From Hahellaceae bacterium (GTDB lineage: Bacteria; Pseudomonadota; Gammaproteobacteria; Pseudomonadales; Oleiphilaceae), in NCBI GenBank assembly GCA_016716085.1, contig JADJWY010000009.1:248001-312000 (forward strand): DNA of 64,000 bases, in the 5' to 3' direction. Shown piece by piece: positions 40,599 through 50,756 of the stretch; the first letter of the stretch is position 1, and every line of letters begins with the position of its first letter. The position numbers and the translations under genes are program-made. The notes under the pieces are model-generated. The model did not search any database. It saw only the letters and a list, made by a program, of their open reading frames with translations, and was not told where the DNA came from.

Positions 40599-41690
40599 AT
40601 GACACGTATCGACGTCGCCTTCTGGCAAGGTAAACGGGTGCTGCTGACCGGCCATACGGGCTTTAAAGGCAGCTGGTTGAGTTTGTGGTTGCAGTCGCTG
40701 GGGGCGGAGGTTGTCGGTCTGGCACTGGTACCCCCGACGACACCAGCCCTGTTCAGGGAGGCGGACGTTGCGCGCGGCATGCGCAGCATCGAAGCCGATA
40801 TTCGCGATGAATCAGCCGTTAAGCGTGTATTTGCGGACTGTCACCCCGAGCTTGTGATTCACATGGCGGCACAGCCGCTGGTGCGCTTGTCCTATGCCGA
40901 ACCGGTGCAGACCTATGCGACCAACGTGATGGGAACCGTGCATGTGCTCGAGGCGGCGCGCCAGTGTGAGTCGGTGCGTGCCGTGCTCAACGTCACCTCG
41001 GACAAGTGTTACGAGAACCGCGAATGGGCCTGGGGCTATCGCGAAAATGAAGCCATGGGTGGGTTCGACCCCTACAGCAACAGTAAAGGCTGTGCCGAAC
41101 TGGTGACGAGTGCCTATCGCCAATCTTTTTATGCAGAGCGTGGAATTGGGCTGGGCAGTGCCCGCTCTGGCAACGTGATCGGAGGGGGGGATTGGGCCAC
41201 TGATCGCCTGGTCCCTGATATCTTACGTGCCTTTGAAGACGGGCAGCCGGTGGTGATTCGTAGTCCGCGCGCTGTTCGCCCCTGGCAGCACGTGCTGGAG
41301 CCACTGTCCGGCTATCTTCAGTTGGCACAGCAACTCTACCTTTCCCCGGCACAGTGGTCCGAAGGCTGGAACTTTGGTCCCCGCGAAGACGATGCCTGGC
41401 CTGTTTTGCAAATCGTGGAGCACCTTGCGACGCTCTGGGGTGAAGGGGCCTCCTGGAGACTGGAGGGCACCCCACAACCGCATGAAGCGAATTTTCTGCG
41501 TCTGGATATCGCCAAAGTGCGTACACGCATGGGCTGGACACCCCAGTGGTCATTGGACATGGCATTGGACAAAATCGTGGAATGGCACCGTGCCTGGCAA
41601 ACCGGGCAGTCCATGCGCGACGTGTGCCTGCATCAAATTGAAGCCTATCAGGCGGCCTGCCTGAGTAAAGATCGAGAGAAAACAGCATGA
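40599..41690 (+). CDS. ddhB: CDP-glucose 4,6-dehydratase
   Basis: 363 aa SDR enzyme that forms CDP-4-keto-6-deoxyglucose. NAD motif [11 protein letters not shown], then [13 protein letters not shown] and [13 protein letters not shown] with the YxxxK-type pair. The ATG at 40599 starts the domain. It overlaps ddhC in ATGA. Confidence 0.96.
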   Translation: MTRIDVAFWQGKRVLLTGHTGFKGSWLSLWLQSLGAEVVGLALVPPTTPALFREADVARGMRSIEADIRDESAVKRVFADCHPELVIHMAAQPLVRLSYAEPVQTYATNVMGTVHVLEAARQCESVRAVLNVTSDKCYENREWAWGYRENEAMGGFDPYSNSKGCAELVTSAYRQSFYAERGIGLGSARSGNVIGGGDWATDRLVPDILRAFEDGQPVVIRSPRAVRPWQHVLEPLSGYLQLAQQLYLSPAQWSEGWNFGPREDDAWPVLQIVEHLATLWGEGASWRLEGTPQPHEANFLRLDIAKVRTRMGWTPQWSLDMALDKIVEWHRAWQTGQSMRDVCLHQIEAYQAACLSKDREKTA

Positions 41691-43021
41691 CGGATCCTAA
41701 CGCCCTGAATACGCCCCACGCCGTGCGTGAGGAAATCGCAAAACTGGTGCAACGCTATGCCGATCTGGTCTATGCACCACGGGCTTTTGTCGCGGGCGAA
41801 ACGCCAGTGCCTGTATCCGGAAAAGTGATCGGTGCGCCGGAACTGAAAATGATGGTTGAGGCAAGCCTGGATGGCTGGCTGACCACCGGTCGTTTTAACG
41901 AAGAGTTTGAGCATCGTCTGGCTGAATTTGTCGGTGTGAAATACGCGCTCAGTGTGAACTCCGGCTCGTCTGCGAATCTGGTGGCCTTTTCAACGCTGAC
42001 CTCTCCCCGGTTGGGCGAAAGAGCGATTCAGCGAGGAGATGAGGTAATCGGTGTCGCTGCCGGATTCCCGACAACGGTGAACCCAATCCTGCAGTTCGGC
42101 GCCGTGCCCGTTTTTGTGGATGTTGACCTGCGCACTCACAATATCGATGCGGACAAGATCGAAGCGGCCATTACCCCCAAGACCAAAGCCATCATGTTGG
42201 CACATGCGCTGGGAAATCCATTCAACCTGGAGGTCGTAACGGCGCTTTGCCAGAAATACGGCTTGTGGCTGATCGAGGATTGCTGCGATGCCCTGGGCGC
42301 AACCTACAAGGGGCAGAAGGTCGGGACCTTTGGTGATCTGGCCACCCTGAGCTTTTACCCCGCGCACCATATCACGATGGGGGAGGGCGGCGCCGTGCTG
42401 ACCAACAACCCGGAGCTGAAATTGATTGCAGAATCCTTTCGGGACTGGGGGCGTGACTGTTACTGTCCTCCCGGAAAGGACAACACCTGTGGCAAGCGTT
42501 TCTGCTGGCATCTGGGCGATCTGCCAGAGGGCTATGATCATAAATACACCTACAGTCATTTAGGCTATAACCTGAAAATTTCGGACATGCAGGCCGCCTG
42601 CGCACTGGCACAGATGGACCGGCTGGAAGGCTTCATTCAGGCACGACGGGCGAACTTTGCCTACCTGCATAACCGCCTCAAGAGCTGCGAGTCCTTTTTC
42701 CATCTGCCGGAGCCTACACCAGGCTCTGAACCCTCGTGGTTCGGTTTTCCCCTGGTACTCAAGGAAGAGAGTGGCGTGCAGCGCCGTGATCTGATCAATT
42801 ACCTGGAAGAGAACCGGATTGCCACGCGCTTGCTGTTCGCCGGTAATCTTGTTCGTCAGCCTTACATGCAGGGGCAGACCTATCGGATCAGTGGCGACCT
42901 GACCCAGACCGACCGCGTGATGAATCAGACCTTCTGGCTGGGCGTTTTCCCCGGCTTGCAACAGCCGCATCTGGATTACATTGTGGACCGTCTGGAAGAG
43001 TTCTTCGGATTGAATTTTTAG
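41687..43021 (+). CDS. ddhC: CDP-4-dehydro-6-deoxyglucose 3-dehydrase (E1)
   Basis: 444 aa PMP/iron-sulfur enzyme (RfbH) that removes the 3-hydroxyl. The usual PLP Lys of related aminotransferases is replaced by His in [15 protein letters not shown], the hallmark of E1. The Fe-S cysteines are [17 protein letters not shown]. With ddhD it makes CDP-4-keto-3,6-dideoxyglucose. The product is the branch point for abequose, paratose, tyvelose, ascarylose and yersiniose. The transketolase genes follow 8 bp on. Confidence 0.97.
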   Translation: MTDPNALNTPHAVREEIAKLVQRYADLVYAPRAFVAGETPVPVSGKVIGAPELKMMVEASLDGWLTTGRFNEEFEHRLAEFVGVKYALSVNSGSSANLVAFSTLTSPRLGERAIQRGDEVIGVAAGFPTTVNPILQFGAVPVFVDVDLRTHNIDADKIEAAITPKTKAIMLAHALGNPFNLEVVTALCQKYGLWLIEDCCDALGATYKGQKVGTFGDLATLSFYPAHHITMGEGGAVLTNNPELKLIAESFRDWGRDCYCPPGKDNTCGKRFCWHLGDLPEGYDHKYTYSHLGYNLKISDMQAACALAQMDRLEGFIQARRANFAYLHNRLKSCESFFHLPEPTPGSEPSWFGFPLVLKEESGVQRRDLINYLEENRIATRLLFAGNLVRQPYMQGQTYRISGDLTQTDRVMNQTFWLGVFPGLQQPHLDYIVDRLEEFFGLNF

Positions 43022-43029
43022 GAGCGCGC

Positions 43030-43863
43030 ATGAGTGATTCCCGTGCCTCGTCGCACGCTTATCCGGTGGGACGTTTGCGCCGAACCGTATTGGAGATGGC
43101 CTATGCCGGTTCCACCGTCCACATCGGCTGTGCCTTCTCGATTATCGAGTTGCTGGCGGTGCTGTACCGTCGTTTTCTGCGCTATCCCGATAATCATCCC
43201 GATGCGGAAGGGCGCGACTTTCTGGTGCTGAGCAAAGGCCATGGTGTGATGGCGCAATATGCCTGTATGGTCGAGCGTGGTTGGCTGGGGCCTGAGGATG
43301 TATCGAATTACTTTAAAGATGGCAGCCATCTGAAAGGGCTTTCGGATTCGCGCGTGCCGGGGTTGGAAGTGACGTCTGGCTCGCTCGGTCATGGCTTTTC
43401 GGTCGGTGTGGGCATGGCAATGGGCGCTTTACGGCGTGGCACCGATCAAAAGGTCTATGCCGTAGTCGGGGATGGTGAAATCAATGAGGGACCGATCTGG
43501 GAAGGGGCGCTGGTGGCCGCTCACCACGGTTTGCATAATCTGATGCTGATTGTCGACAAAAATGGTTTTCAGGCCATGGGCACCACCGATGAAGTGCTGG
43601 CGCTGGGTGATCTGGACGCCAAACTTGCCAGTTTTGGTTTTGATACCGTGACGGTGAATGGACATGACGAGGCCGCAATCGAGGCGGCTATTACGACGCT
43701 CTGGCAGCGCCCCGGCTCTAAACCCAAAGCCTTGATCGCCAATACGGTCAAAGGTAAAGGCGTGTCGTTTATGGAAAATGACAACCGCTGGCATTACACC
43801 CGGCTGGATGCGGCACGCTATGCCGCAGCCCTGGCGGAAGTGGATAGCGGGGTGACGTCATGA
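43030..43863 (+). CDS. Transketolase-like, N-terminal subunit
   Basis: 277 aa corresponding to the ThDP-binding half of transketolase: STVHIGCAFSIIELLAVLYRRF, LSKGHGVMAQYACMVERG, SGSLGHGFSVGVGMA, and the ThDP/metal motif GDGEINEG ending in IVDKNGFQ. It overlaps the C-terminal subunit gene by 4 bp (ATGA). The pair lies inside a deoxysugar cassette, not with pentose-phosphate genes, so a two-carbon transfer to the CDP-keto-sugar is a reasonable guess (inference). Confidence 0.9.
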   Translation: MSDSRASSHAYPVGRLRRTVLEMAYAGSTVHIGCAFSIIELLAVLYRRFLRYPDNHPDAEGRDFLVLSKGHGVMAQYACMVERGWLGPEDVSNYFKDGSHLKGLSDSRVPGLEVTSGSLGHGFSVGVGMAMGALRRGTDQKVYAVVGDGEINEGPIWEGALVAAHHGLHNLMLIVDKNGFQAMGTTDEVLALGDLDAKLASFGFDTVTVNGHDEAAIEAAITTLWQRPGSKPKALIANTVKGKGVSFMENDNRWHYTRLDAARYAAALAEVDSGVTS

Positions 43864-44780
43864 GACAGGCCTTTTCCGATGCCCTCGTTAAACTGGCCAC
43901 GCAGGACCCTAACGTTCTTCTGTTGACCGGGGATCATGGCTACGCGCTGTTTGATGCCTTCCGGCGCGAATGCCCCACGCAGTATATCAATGCCGGGGTC
44001 GCTGAACAGAACATGGTCGGCATGGCGGCAGGCCTGGCCCGTCTCGGCTACCGCCCCTTTGTCTATGGCCTCAGCGCCTTCGTACCCGTGCGGGTGGTCG
44101 AGCAGATCAAGCTGGATATCGCGCATGACCAATTGCCGGTTGTTCTGCTGGGGGATGGTGCCGGTTTCGTCTACAGTCACCTGGGCACCAGTCATCAATC
44201 GACGGAAGATATCGCCTGCGTGCGTGCGATTCCACATCTTGCTGTGTATTCACCGGCAGATCGTTTTGAAATGACGCGCTGTATGGAGCTGGCTTATGCC
44301 CGGAAAGGCGCCGTTTATTTGCGTATGGGCAAGGCCGATCGGGGGGGGGTGCATACCCAGATGCCGGCACCGGATTTACAGGGAGGGCTCTGCCAGGTCC
44401 GCTTAGGAAAGGCCGGTGGCCCGGCGTTTCTGGCGACCGGCTCGATGGTCTGCACCGCCAGACAACTGGCCGACACCCAGGTGCCCGAGGCCAGTGTCTG
44501 GAGTGTATCCTGCCTTAAGCCGCTGCAACAGGATCGCCTGGTTTCAATTCTGCGCGCCAGTTCGCGTGTCGTGACCTTCGAGGAGCACGATGTGGCGGGC
44601 GGACTCGGTTCTCTGGTGACAGAGACTGCCTGTGAACACTGGCCAACCCGTGTTTTGCGAATCGGTGTGCAGGATCGTTTCTCGGAGTGCTGTGGCACCT
44701 ACGATTACCTGCTGAAGGAGCATGGTCTGGATCTCGCCTCGCTTACACCGCGTGTTCATCGCTTCCTGAAAGGGGAGTAA
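43860..44780 (+). CDS. Transketolase-like, C-terminal subunit
   Basis: 306 aa: pyrimidine-binding domain with the catalytic Glu in YINAGVAEQNMVGMAAGLA, then GFVYSHLGTSHQSTEDIACVRAIP and the C-terminal domain (TFEEHDVAGGLGSLV). Together with the preceding gene it forms one split transketolase. Both coding frames are intact. The reductase gene begins 4 bp after its stop. Confidence 0.9.
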   Translation: MRQAFSDALVKLATQDPNVLLLTGDHGYALFDAFRRECPTQYINAGVAEQNMVGMAAGLARLGYRPFVYGLSAFVPVRVVEQIKLDIAHDQLPVVLLGDGAGFVYSHLGTSHQSTEDIACVRAIPHLAVYSPADRFEMTRCMELAYARKGAVYLRMGKADRGGVHTQMPAPDLQGGLCQVRLGKAGGPAFLATGSMVCTARQLADTQVPEASVWSVSCLKPLQQDRLVSILRASSRVVTFEEHDVAGGLGSLVTETACEHWPTRVLRIGVQDRFSECCGTYDYLLKEHGLDLASLTPRVHRFLKGE

Positions 44781-44784
44781 TCAA

Positions 44785-45792
44785 GTGGTAACAGTTGAGC
44801 CTTCACCCCCCTTGAATCTGGCCGGACGTCGCATCCTGCTGACGGGGGGAACTGGCTTTGTCGGTCGAACGCTACTCGACTACCTCGTCGAGTCATGTAA
44901 GGCCGGCTATGAGCCGCCAGAACTCTGGGTGCTGACGCGTGATGCTCAGGCGTTTACGGCGACCTATCCGCGTTACGCGGCACTACCGTTTTTGCACTTG
45001 CATACGGCTGATTTACAGGCGTCATCGGTCTCTGCGGCGTTAGACACCCTCCCGGCCGCGATTACCGACATCATCCATGCGGCCGCGGATACCCATGCCC
45101 ATGGCAGCCGCCTGCAGTGGTCAGATCAAATCGTCAACGGTACGCGGCTCATGCTCGATTTTGCCGTGAAGCGGAGCGCTAAACGTTTTCTGTTGACCAG
45201 CTCCGGGGCGGTGTACGGCGCACAACCGCAGGACTGTGAACAGTTGCGTGAGTCAGATATTTTCGCACCGTTGACGAGTTCTGTCGCGCAAGTTTACGGT
45301 CAGTCTAAACGCATGGCCGAGCATCTGTGCGCACTCTATGCAGCCGAAACTGGCCTGGAAACGGTTGTGGCCCGCTGTTTTGCCTTCATCGGTGAACATA
45401 TTCCCCCCCTGGGGCCCTATGCCATTGGCAATTTTCTCCATGATGCCCTCAAGGCCCCCCAGATTGTGGTGAAGGGTGACGGTACGCCTTTACGCAGTTA
45501 CCTGGATGGACGCGATATGGCCCATTGGCTGTTCACCTTGCTGACACAGGGTGAGTCGGGGCAGTGTTACAACGTGGGGTCGGATCAGGCGATAGCATTG
45601 GGCGATCTGGCTCGCCTGATCGCTTCAGTGGTCGCACCGGACAAGCCGGTGATAATCGAAGGCAACGCAGCCTTGGGTCAATTACGCTCCCGCTATATCC
45701 CTGACATCACGCGAGCGAAGACGCTTGGTTTGCGTGTCGAAACCCCGCTAGAGCAGGCCATTCTGCAAACGGCTAAGGCCTGGACTCGCTGA
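44785..45792 (+). CDS. NAD(P)-dependent epimerase/reductase of the sugar cassette
   Basis: 335 aa extended SDR. Nucleotide motif LTGGTGFVGRTLLDYL, and the catalytic Tyr/Lys in VYGQSKRMAEHL with the Ser in LLTSSGAVYG. It resembles reductases that act on the C4 keto group of CDP-dideoxysugars (abequose/paratose synthase type). The start is GTG at 44785 with GGGGAG upstream. Last gene of the ddhDABC-transketolase run; its end overlaps the convergent GT10 gene by 20 bp. Confidence 0.87.
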   Translation: MVTVEPSPPLNLAGRRILLTGGTGFVGRTLLDYLVESCKAGYEPPELWVLTRDAQAFTATYPRYAALPFLHLHTADLQASSVSAALDTLPAAITDIIHAAADTHAHGSRLQWSDQIVNGTRLMLDFAVKRSAKRFLLTSSGAVYGAQPQDCEQLRESDIFAPLTSSVAQVYGQSKRMAEHLCALYAAETGLETVVARCFAFIGEHIPPLGPYAIGNFLHDALKAPQIVVKGDGTPLRSYLDGRDMAHWLFTLLTQGESGQCYNVGSDQAIALGDLARLIASVVAPDKPVIIEGNAALGQLRSRYIPDITRAKTLGLRVETPLEQAILQTAKAWTR

Positions 45793-46795
45793 GCGATTCT
45801 GCAATACCGTTCGCCACGACGGTCACATAGTGAGCGTTACTGAATTGGTGGGCCGCCTCGCTGTCCCTGAAGGCTGCGATGGCCTCCTGATAGCGGGCGT
45901 AACGCGCCTCGTCTATCGACAACAGAAAACGGTGCAAATCAGCCGTATCTCTGAACTGTCTGCGGTCGATAAAGCAGTCGGCGGGAACCAGATCGGTCAC
46001 ATTGTCAGCACCCCAATAGATGGGGACGCAGCCAACCAGCAGGCAGTCGATCATTTTTTCGGTGACGTAGTTACTCAGGTCAACGACGTTTTCATAGCAG
46101 AACGCGAAACGGTAGCGGGCATATACGTCGGCCTTATCCTTCACTTCGCCACGGTAGCTGGGGAAGGGGCGGTAACCAAATAATTGGGAGCCTAATCGCT
46201 GAGCACGGCGTTTGACGCTGCTCTGCCAGCCGATGCCCCGCGCCGGCTTATTCCAGCCAATGCCGTATAAGTCAAAATGATCGGGGGCGTTACGCTGATA
46301 CCAGCGAATCACATTCAGCCGCTCCTGGTACAAATCGGTTTCCAGTTTGACCGGAAAATGCTTGTTGGCATTAATCAGACAGCTGAATGCGTCCCGTTCG
46401 GAAAAGGGTGCAAAGGGCTTCCATTCCAATCCGTTCGGAATCAGCACCGGGGTGACATGGGGTAAATCATAGAACTTGGGGTTCCAGGTGAACACCCGAT
46501 CAAACTGCTGGATGTAGTCGCGACTGTCATTGAGCGTGTTGATATGCGGGTTTTCCAATGCCAGCAGAAAACGGCGCGCAGGTGCGGCAGGCAGTGGGCG
46601 TCCCTCGACATGCAGTGCAAAATCGACGGCTTTGGCTTGATTGACATCCGGCGTGTTCACCTCGATGCCCCGATCCAACAAGGCGTTGCGCAGGGCGCGT
46701 TGCATACTGGTCGGATTGTAGCGATGTACGGCATCTTCTTCGGCGAAGACCGAGTTCTGGTGGTGGCCGTCCTGATAAAAATCGCCAAGGATCAT
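45773..46795 (-). CDS. GT10 fucosyltransferase-like glycosyltransferase
   Basis: 340 aa. The C-terminal GT10 donor motif is clear: YRFAFCYENVVDLSNYVTEK followed by LVGCVPIYWGADNV. GT10 enzymes usually transfer fucose from GDP-fucose in alpha-1,3 linkage; no GDP-fucose genes are in this window, so another deoxysugar donor is possible. Overlaps the next gene (46792) by 4 bp. Confidence 0.87.
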   Translation of the reverse strand: MILGDFYQDGHHQNSVFAEEDAVHRYNPTSMQRALRNALLDRGIEVNTPDVNQAKAVDFALHVEGRPLPAAPARRFLLALENPHINTLNDSRDYIQQFDRVFTWNPKFYDLPHVTPVLIPNGLEWKPFAPFSERDAFSCLINANKHFPVKLETDLYQERLNVIRWYQRNAPDHFDLYGIGWNKPARGIGWQSSVKRRAQRLGSQLFGYRPFPSYRGEVKDKADVYARYRFAFCYENVVDLSNYVTEKMIDCLLVGCVPIYWGADNVTDLVPADCFIDRRQFRDTADLHRFLLSIDEARYARYQEAIAAFRDSEAAHQFSNAHYVTVVANGIAESLSESRP

Positions 46796-47745
46796 GCCGG
46801 GTTCCTGTGAAAGGTTTTAATGACGAGTTTACGAATCCAGGCCACGCCGTCGCGTAGGTCATTGCGGCGTTGGCTACGCAGAATCTCCAATTGGTTTTCA
46901 ATCCACTGAATGCGATTAGGACGCTTTCGCGAACGTTTCTTCTCAGCGGCGAGACATTTCTGATAGAGAAAATAGCGATAGTCGACCAATCCTCTTCGAC
47001 CACAGAACTCCGGATGTTGCTTGATATATCCCAGAAAACGCAAACGATCGCGAATAGATTCCTGCTGACCATCATTGGTGCCGTGCAAGTGATATTCCAT
47101 CGAGGGCACGTTACACCAGACAATGGGGCCGAGTGTAACCAGGTGGAGGAGCCAGCTCACATCGGCATATTTGCCACCGTGGGTCAGCATGCGCTGAGTT
47201 TGGCAGTGCTTTGTTTGGTAAATGTAACTGGGAAAAGGCACGATGCCGGTTTGGTGACGACCAAAGTAGCGGCGAAACAATTGAACCGGCGACTGGATGA
47301 CCTGATGCTCTCCAAATCCGCTCAGCCCCAGCTCCCGGGTGCCATTGGACAATTCGACCACCCAGGCATTGGTACCCAAGGCAACGGCCTGGGGATATCG
47401 GTCGGCCGCCTGTCGCAGGGTCTGAATAAAATTTGGAGACATCAGATCGTCGTCATGAAACAGGCAAAAATAATTCGCCTTGGCGTCAGCAATGCACGCG
47501 TTGAAATGCTCGAAAGGGGGGATGCCCCCTCGCTCAACACGTGTGAGAGTTGGGAAGTTCTTCCAGAGCATTTCGGCAACCTGGTCATTGGTCGAATTGT
47601 CCGAAATGATAAGGCGATACCCACCCTCGTTTTGACCCAATATGGACCGGATGGTTTCCCGTGCGAGGCCTGGACGATTGTGACACAGAACAAAAATGTC
47701 GAGCCAGGGTTCATTTTCAGCGGACAACGAAGGGGGCAGCAGCAT
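46792..47745 (-). CDS. Family 2 glycosyltransferase
   Basis: 317 aa from the ATG at 47745. Domain start LDIFVLCHNRPGLARETIRSIL, then FEHFNACIADAKANYFCLFHDDDLMSPNFI with the DxD-type acidic site. The C-terminus is basic (KKRSRKRPNRIQWIE). The frame remains open 222 bp upstream, but that part overlaps the broken DUF6492 gene and has no similarity to glycosyltransferases. Confidence 0.83.
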   Translation of the reverse strand: MLLPPSLSAENEPWLDIFVLCHNRPGLARETIRSILGQNEGGYRLIISDNSTNDQVAEMLWKNFPTLTRVERGGIPPFEHFNACIADAKANYFCLFHDDDLMSPNFIQTLRQAADRYPQAVALGTNAWVVELSNGTRELGLSGFGEHQVIQSPVQLFRRYFGRHQTGIVPFPSYIYQTKHCQTQRMLTHGGKYADVSWLLHLVTLGPIVWCNVPSMEYHLHGTNDGQQESIRDRLRFLGYIKQHPEFCGRRGLVDYRYFLYQKCLAAEKKRSRKRPNRIQWIENQLEILRSQRRNDLRDGVAWIRKLVIKTFHRNPA

Positions 47746-47758
47746 CTGTGACGGCACC

Positions 47759-48650
47759 CTATCGAAACCGGGCGAGTGAGCGTCTGAGGCGCCGGGCACC
47801 GCGAGACAGGACCGATTTACGTTTGGCCTGATCACCGTAATCCATTTCAAACTCCCAGTTCGATTGTTTGACGAGTCCGAGGAAAAGTGATGGAAGTTTT
47901 TCGGGTGTTTCCCCTGATCGTCTGAGTGCAGCGTACTGCCAATCGTATAAGATATATCCTGAAACAATGGCTGATCGGCAAGAGCGGAATACTTTTATAG
48001 GTGAGCAAAGCTTCACCATACCAGCGGATCTCATTCGGGAATGGCTCAATCGCATCCCAGAAATCCAATCCCCTGGGTGCTAGGTACGGAATGCTCAAGA
48101 TCCCTCCAGACCTTTGCCGACCATATCAAAGGGGGGGTGCAAAAGTCATAATCCGGTCCATTTCTGTGAAATAGTGCTTTTCCTTCCGATGATTCTTTCA
48201 GATGATTTTCGATGACTTTGCTGATTCCCTTGTTGACTGCGAGTTGAAGGAAGTCTTTAGATTGGGTGATGATGGTATAGGGCGTCTTGGGTTTCGTTTT
48301 GGAAATCTGAACGAGGGAAGTCTTTGATAAACTGACCGCATCGGAATCGATACAAAGGTAATTTTCGCTAATCCCATGCGCCAGAACTCTGACTTGATAA
48401 CCTGCTGGCTCAAATTTCCGCTCCATTTGCTATAGCGCCCCTTGTCTCCTCCGGGCTGCGCAGCAATGATGTCTTCATCAGCAAGCCAGTGGATATTGCT
48501 AGTGCCGAGGTGGTTTTTGAAAAGTGGTAGATCTCTGCTTGGGACAGATATAAAGAGTCGAATCTGGTCGCGGTTATAGCGCTGAATGCTGTCTACCAGC
48601 CTCGCTACTCTGAGTAGGTCGCCCGCATAGGATTTACAGAAGATGACCAC
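47759..48650 (-). pseudogene. DUF6492-type protein with three frameshifts
   Basis: Four pieces in shifting frames form one protein: MVIFCKSYAGDLLRVARLVDSIQRY to EFWRMGLA, then ENYLCIDSDAVSLSK to PSTQG, then LDFWDAIEPFPNEIRWYGEALL, then YDWQYAALRRSGETPEKL to QSNWEFEMDYGDQAKRKS and the stop. The breaks are near 48365 (one G missing), 48070-48073 (G4 for G3) and about 47945 (one extra base). Family members occur in polysaccharide loci with unknown function. Coding on both sides of each break is well kept. Confidence 0.75.
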
Positions 48651-48776
48651 AGTGATGTTCCCATTCTCATTTAGAATGGGAGTATGACGTAAAATGCATT
48701 AAAGCTGAATTGAAGTTGTAAGCGACAAAGTTATAAGATTGGAATATCATAGGCCCTACTTTATACGCTATTTGTG

Positions 48777-49395
48777 ATGTCTATGACAGTTTTACCCCCC
48801 ATTTTTGTGATTTCTCTGTTGGACGCCAATAAAAGGCGTTCGTCTGTATCTCTGCAGCTCAGTTCTCTTGCCGGGCTTGAGTGGCATTTCGTCGAGGCCG
48901 TCGATGGACGTCAATGGCGTGGTGACGGGAGTTTTCCAGCCTACTACGATGTCAGGTTCGGCCGCACGCATAGTCGGATTTGCCATGTCCGGCAGCGAGC
49001 TGGCGTGTTTTATGTCACACCAGTCTGTTTGGCGACTGAGTGTGGCGCAAAATCGCGCGGTAGTGGTTCTTGAGGATGATTTCAAGTTGCAGCAGAATTT
49101 TGTTGATTCGTTGAATTACGCTTACATCATCAAACCAAGCGCAGCTGAAGTGTTGCTGCAAATGTCGGAGCAAATCTATGAGCCCGTCGATCACTTTATC
49201 GAACACTTCCGCTTTCACCGCCAGCGTGTTCTGGCTATCTCGCCCTATTCTGTCGAGATAACCGGTATGCCCTCTACTATTACAGAGAGACCCGAATCTC
49301 GCAATATTCGGGGTGCGAGAAAGTTTCAGCGCAGCCTCTGGCGGCTGTTATTTAGACTCAAGTTGCTTTTTCGGCATCCTGGAGCCCGTTGGTAG
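48777..49395 (+). pseudogene. Family 25 glycosyltransferase, frameshifted and shortened
   Basis: PIFVISLLDANKRRSSVSLQL and FVEAVDGRQW begin the protein. Near 48958 one extra base moves it to another frame, where GSELACFMSHQSVW and VVVLEDDFKL are the typical GT25 motifs. After VDSLNYAYIIKPSAAEVLL it goes straight to EPVDHFIEHFRFH, so about 45-60 residues normally in between seem to be missing. These enzymes transfer Gal or other sugars in LPS core. Convergent with the O-antigen ligase gene. Confidence 0.75.
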
Positions 49396-50756
49396 ATGAG
49401 TTGTTCGCTGGGTACATGGATGCAGCGAAACATGTAATCAGGCAAATCTGCATCTCCAACATCTGGTCACGTTGCGTTGAGTCAATCATGCCGCGGATAA
49501 TCCATGTAAAGGCCGTTATCGCAAGCGATAGTGCAAATAGATTCTTTCCGTTTTCACTTTTTGCGCCGCGTAATCCCTGTATCGTGTAGCTTAATAAAAC
49601 GAACAAATATAGAAGTGCTCCGGGAATTCCAATGGATATGGCTGTATCCAGCCAGCCGATATGAATGTGGGCGCCATGAATGGCTGGTTTACACTCCAAA
49701 TTAATCGCCTCCTGATAGGCGAATTTGGAGGCGTTGATTCCTAGCGGGTGTTTGGCTGTAAGTATCAGGCCAGCACGAAACAATAATGCTCTCAAACCAT
49801 CACCATCGTTTACGTATTGGAGTTCTGTCTCTTGTTCTGCGCTGAGCGATAATCCTTGTGCAGCCAAGCGCTCTTTCAGAAAGGGAAGTCCCTTGCAGAT
49901 AACGTCCAGAGGGTCGGCTTCAAATCCGAGATCAATACGGTTCTGCATATTGCTCCAGCGATTTTCATCGCGGGTTTGAACAAATAAAATAGCTGCCAGG
50001 ATTTGAGCTAATACAAACCCCATCAGTACTAACGTTTTCCCCACTTCTTCCTGATGGAGCGGCGATTGACAAATTCAGTACAAGTACTAAGAAGAAAACG
50101 ACAAATGTAAAAACCAACGCCGCCCGACTGTGCGCGATCAGCAGTGAGGCTATGCTAACCAGGAACATAATACAAAAAATAAACGGAGTGGCTTTAGACG
50201 ATCCTGCAAAAATCAAAATAGACAAAATGCTCATAGAAAACAGGGCGGCCCAGCCTAAGTCTGCATGGTGTTCATGCAAACCCCAGTATGAAAAGGGAAC
50301 TTCGCCGGTTTGGAAAAACTTGCCAGCCACCATGCCTATATGAATCAAGAGTGGTAAGCCACATGCGATGGATATAGATAGCAGCGTTCGCTCTGCAGGC
50401 CGCTTGAGCAAAGTTCTTCCCACGCCCCAGCCCACAATCGCAAACAGGCAGAATTTCAGCCACTCGCCTTTCAGGTTTTTAAAGGTCGTTGCGGTGTCGT
50501 CACTTAATAACAGCGCGTAAACCAGCAAATAAACGAAAAACAGCAGAAGGGGCCATGAGGTTTCACGAAATGCCCGGAGCTGAAACGTTCGGCTGGCCAG
50601 TATCATGATGAGCAATATGCCACCCAGCCCATACCTCAAGGCGATGGTATGCGGGATGTTCCAGACGGCCAGCAAAACCAGAAACAGACCGAGGGTGATG
50701 TTTTCTCGTGTGAGCCAGGCCCGCGGCTGCATCCCTTGCAGAAGGCGGGCTGTCAT
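49358..50756 (-). pseudogene. O-antigen ligase (WaaL-type), one frameshift
   Basis: Multi-span membrane protein: from MTARLLQGMQPRAWLTREN through hydrophobic helices such as YGLGGILLIMILA and FIFCIMFLVSIASLLIAHSRAALVF. The frame changes near 50050 and continues HQEEVGKTLVLMGFVLAQ to the end, with the periplasmic loop containing HIHIGWLDTAISIGIPGALLY. The O-antigen ligase HSRAA and loop-His features fit. It would attach O-antigen to lipid A-core in the periplasm. Repairing one base restores a full frame. Confidence 0.8.

Noticed and set aside
47746..47967. Longer start for the family 2 glycosyltransferase
   Set aside because: The extra 74 residues have no similarity and overlap the last piece of the broken DUF6492 gene in another frame.
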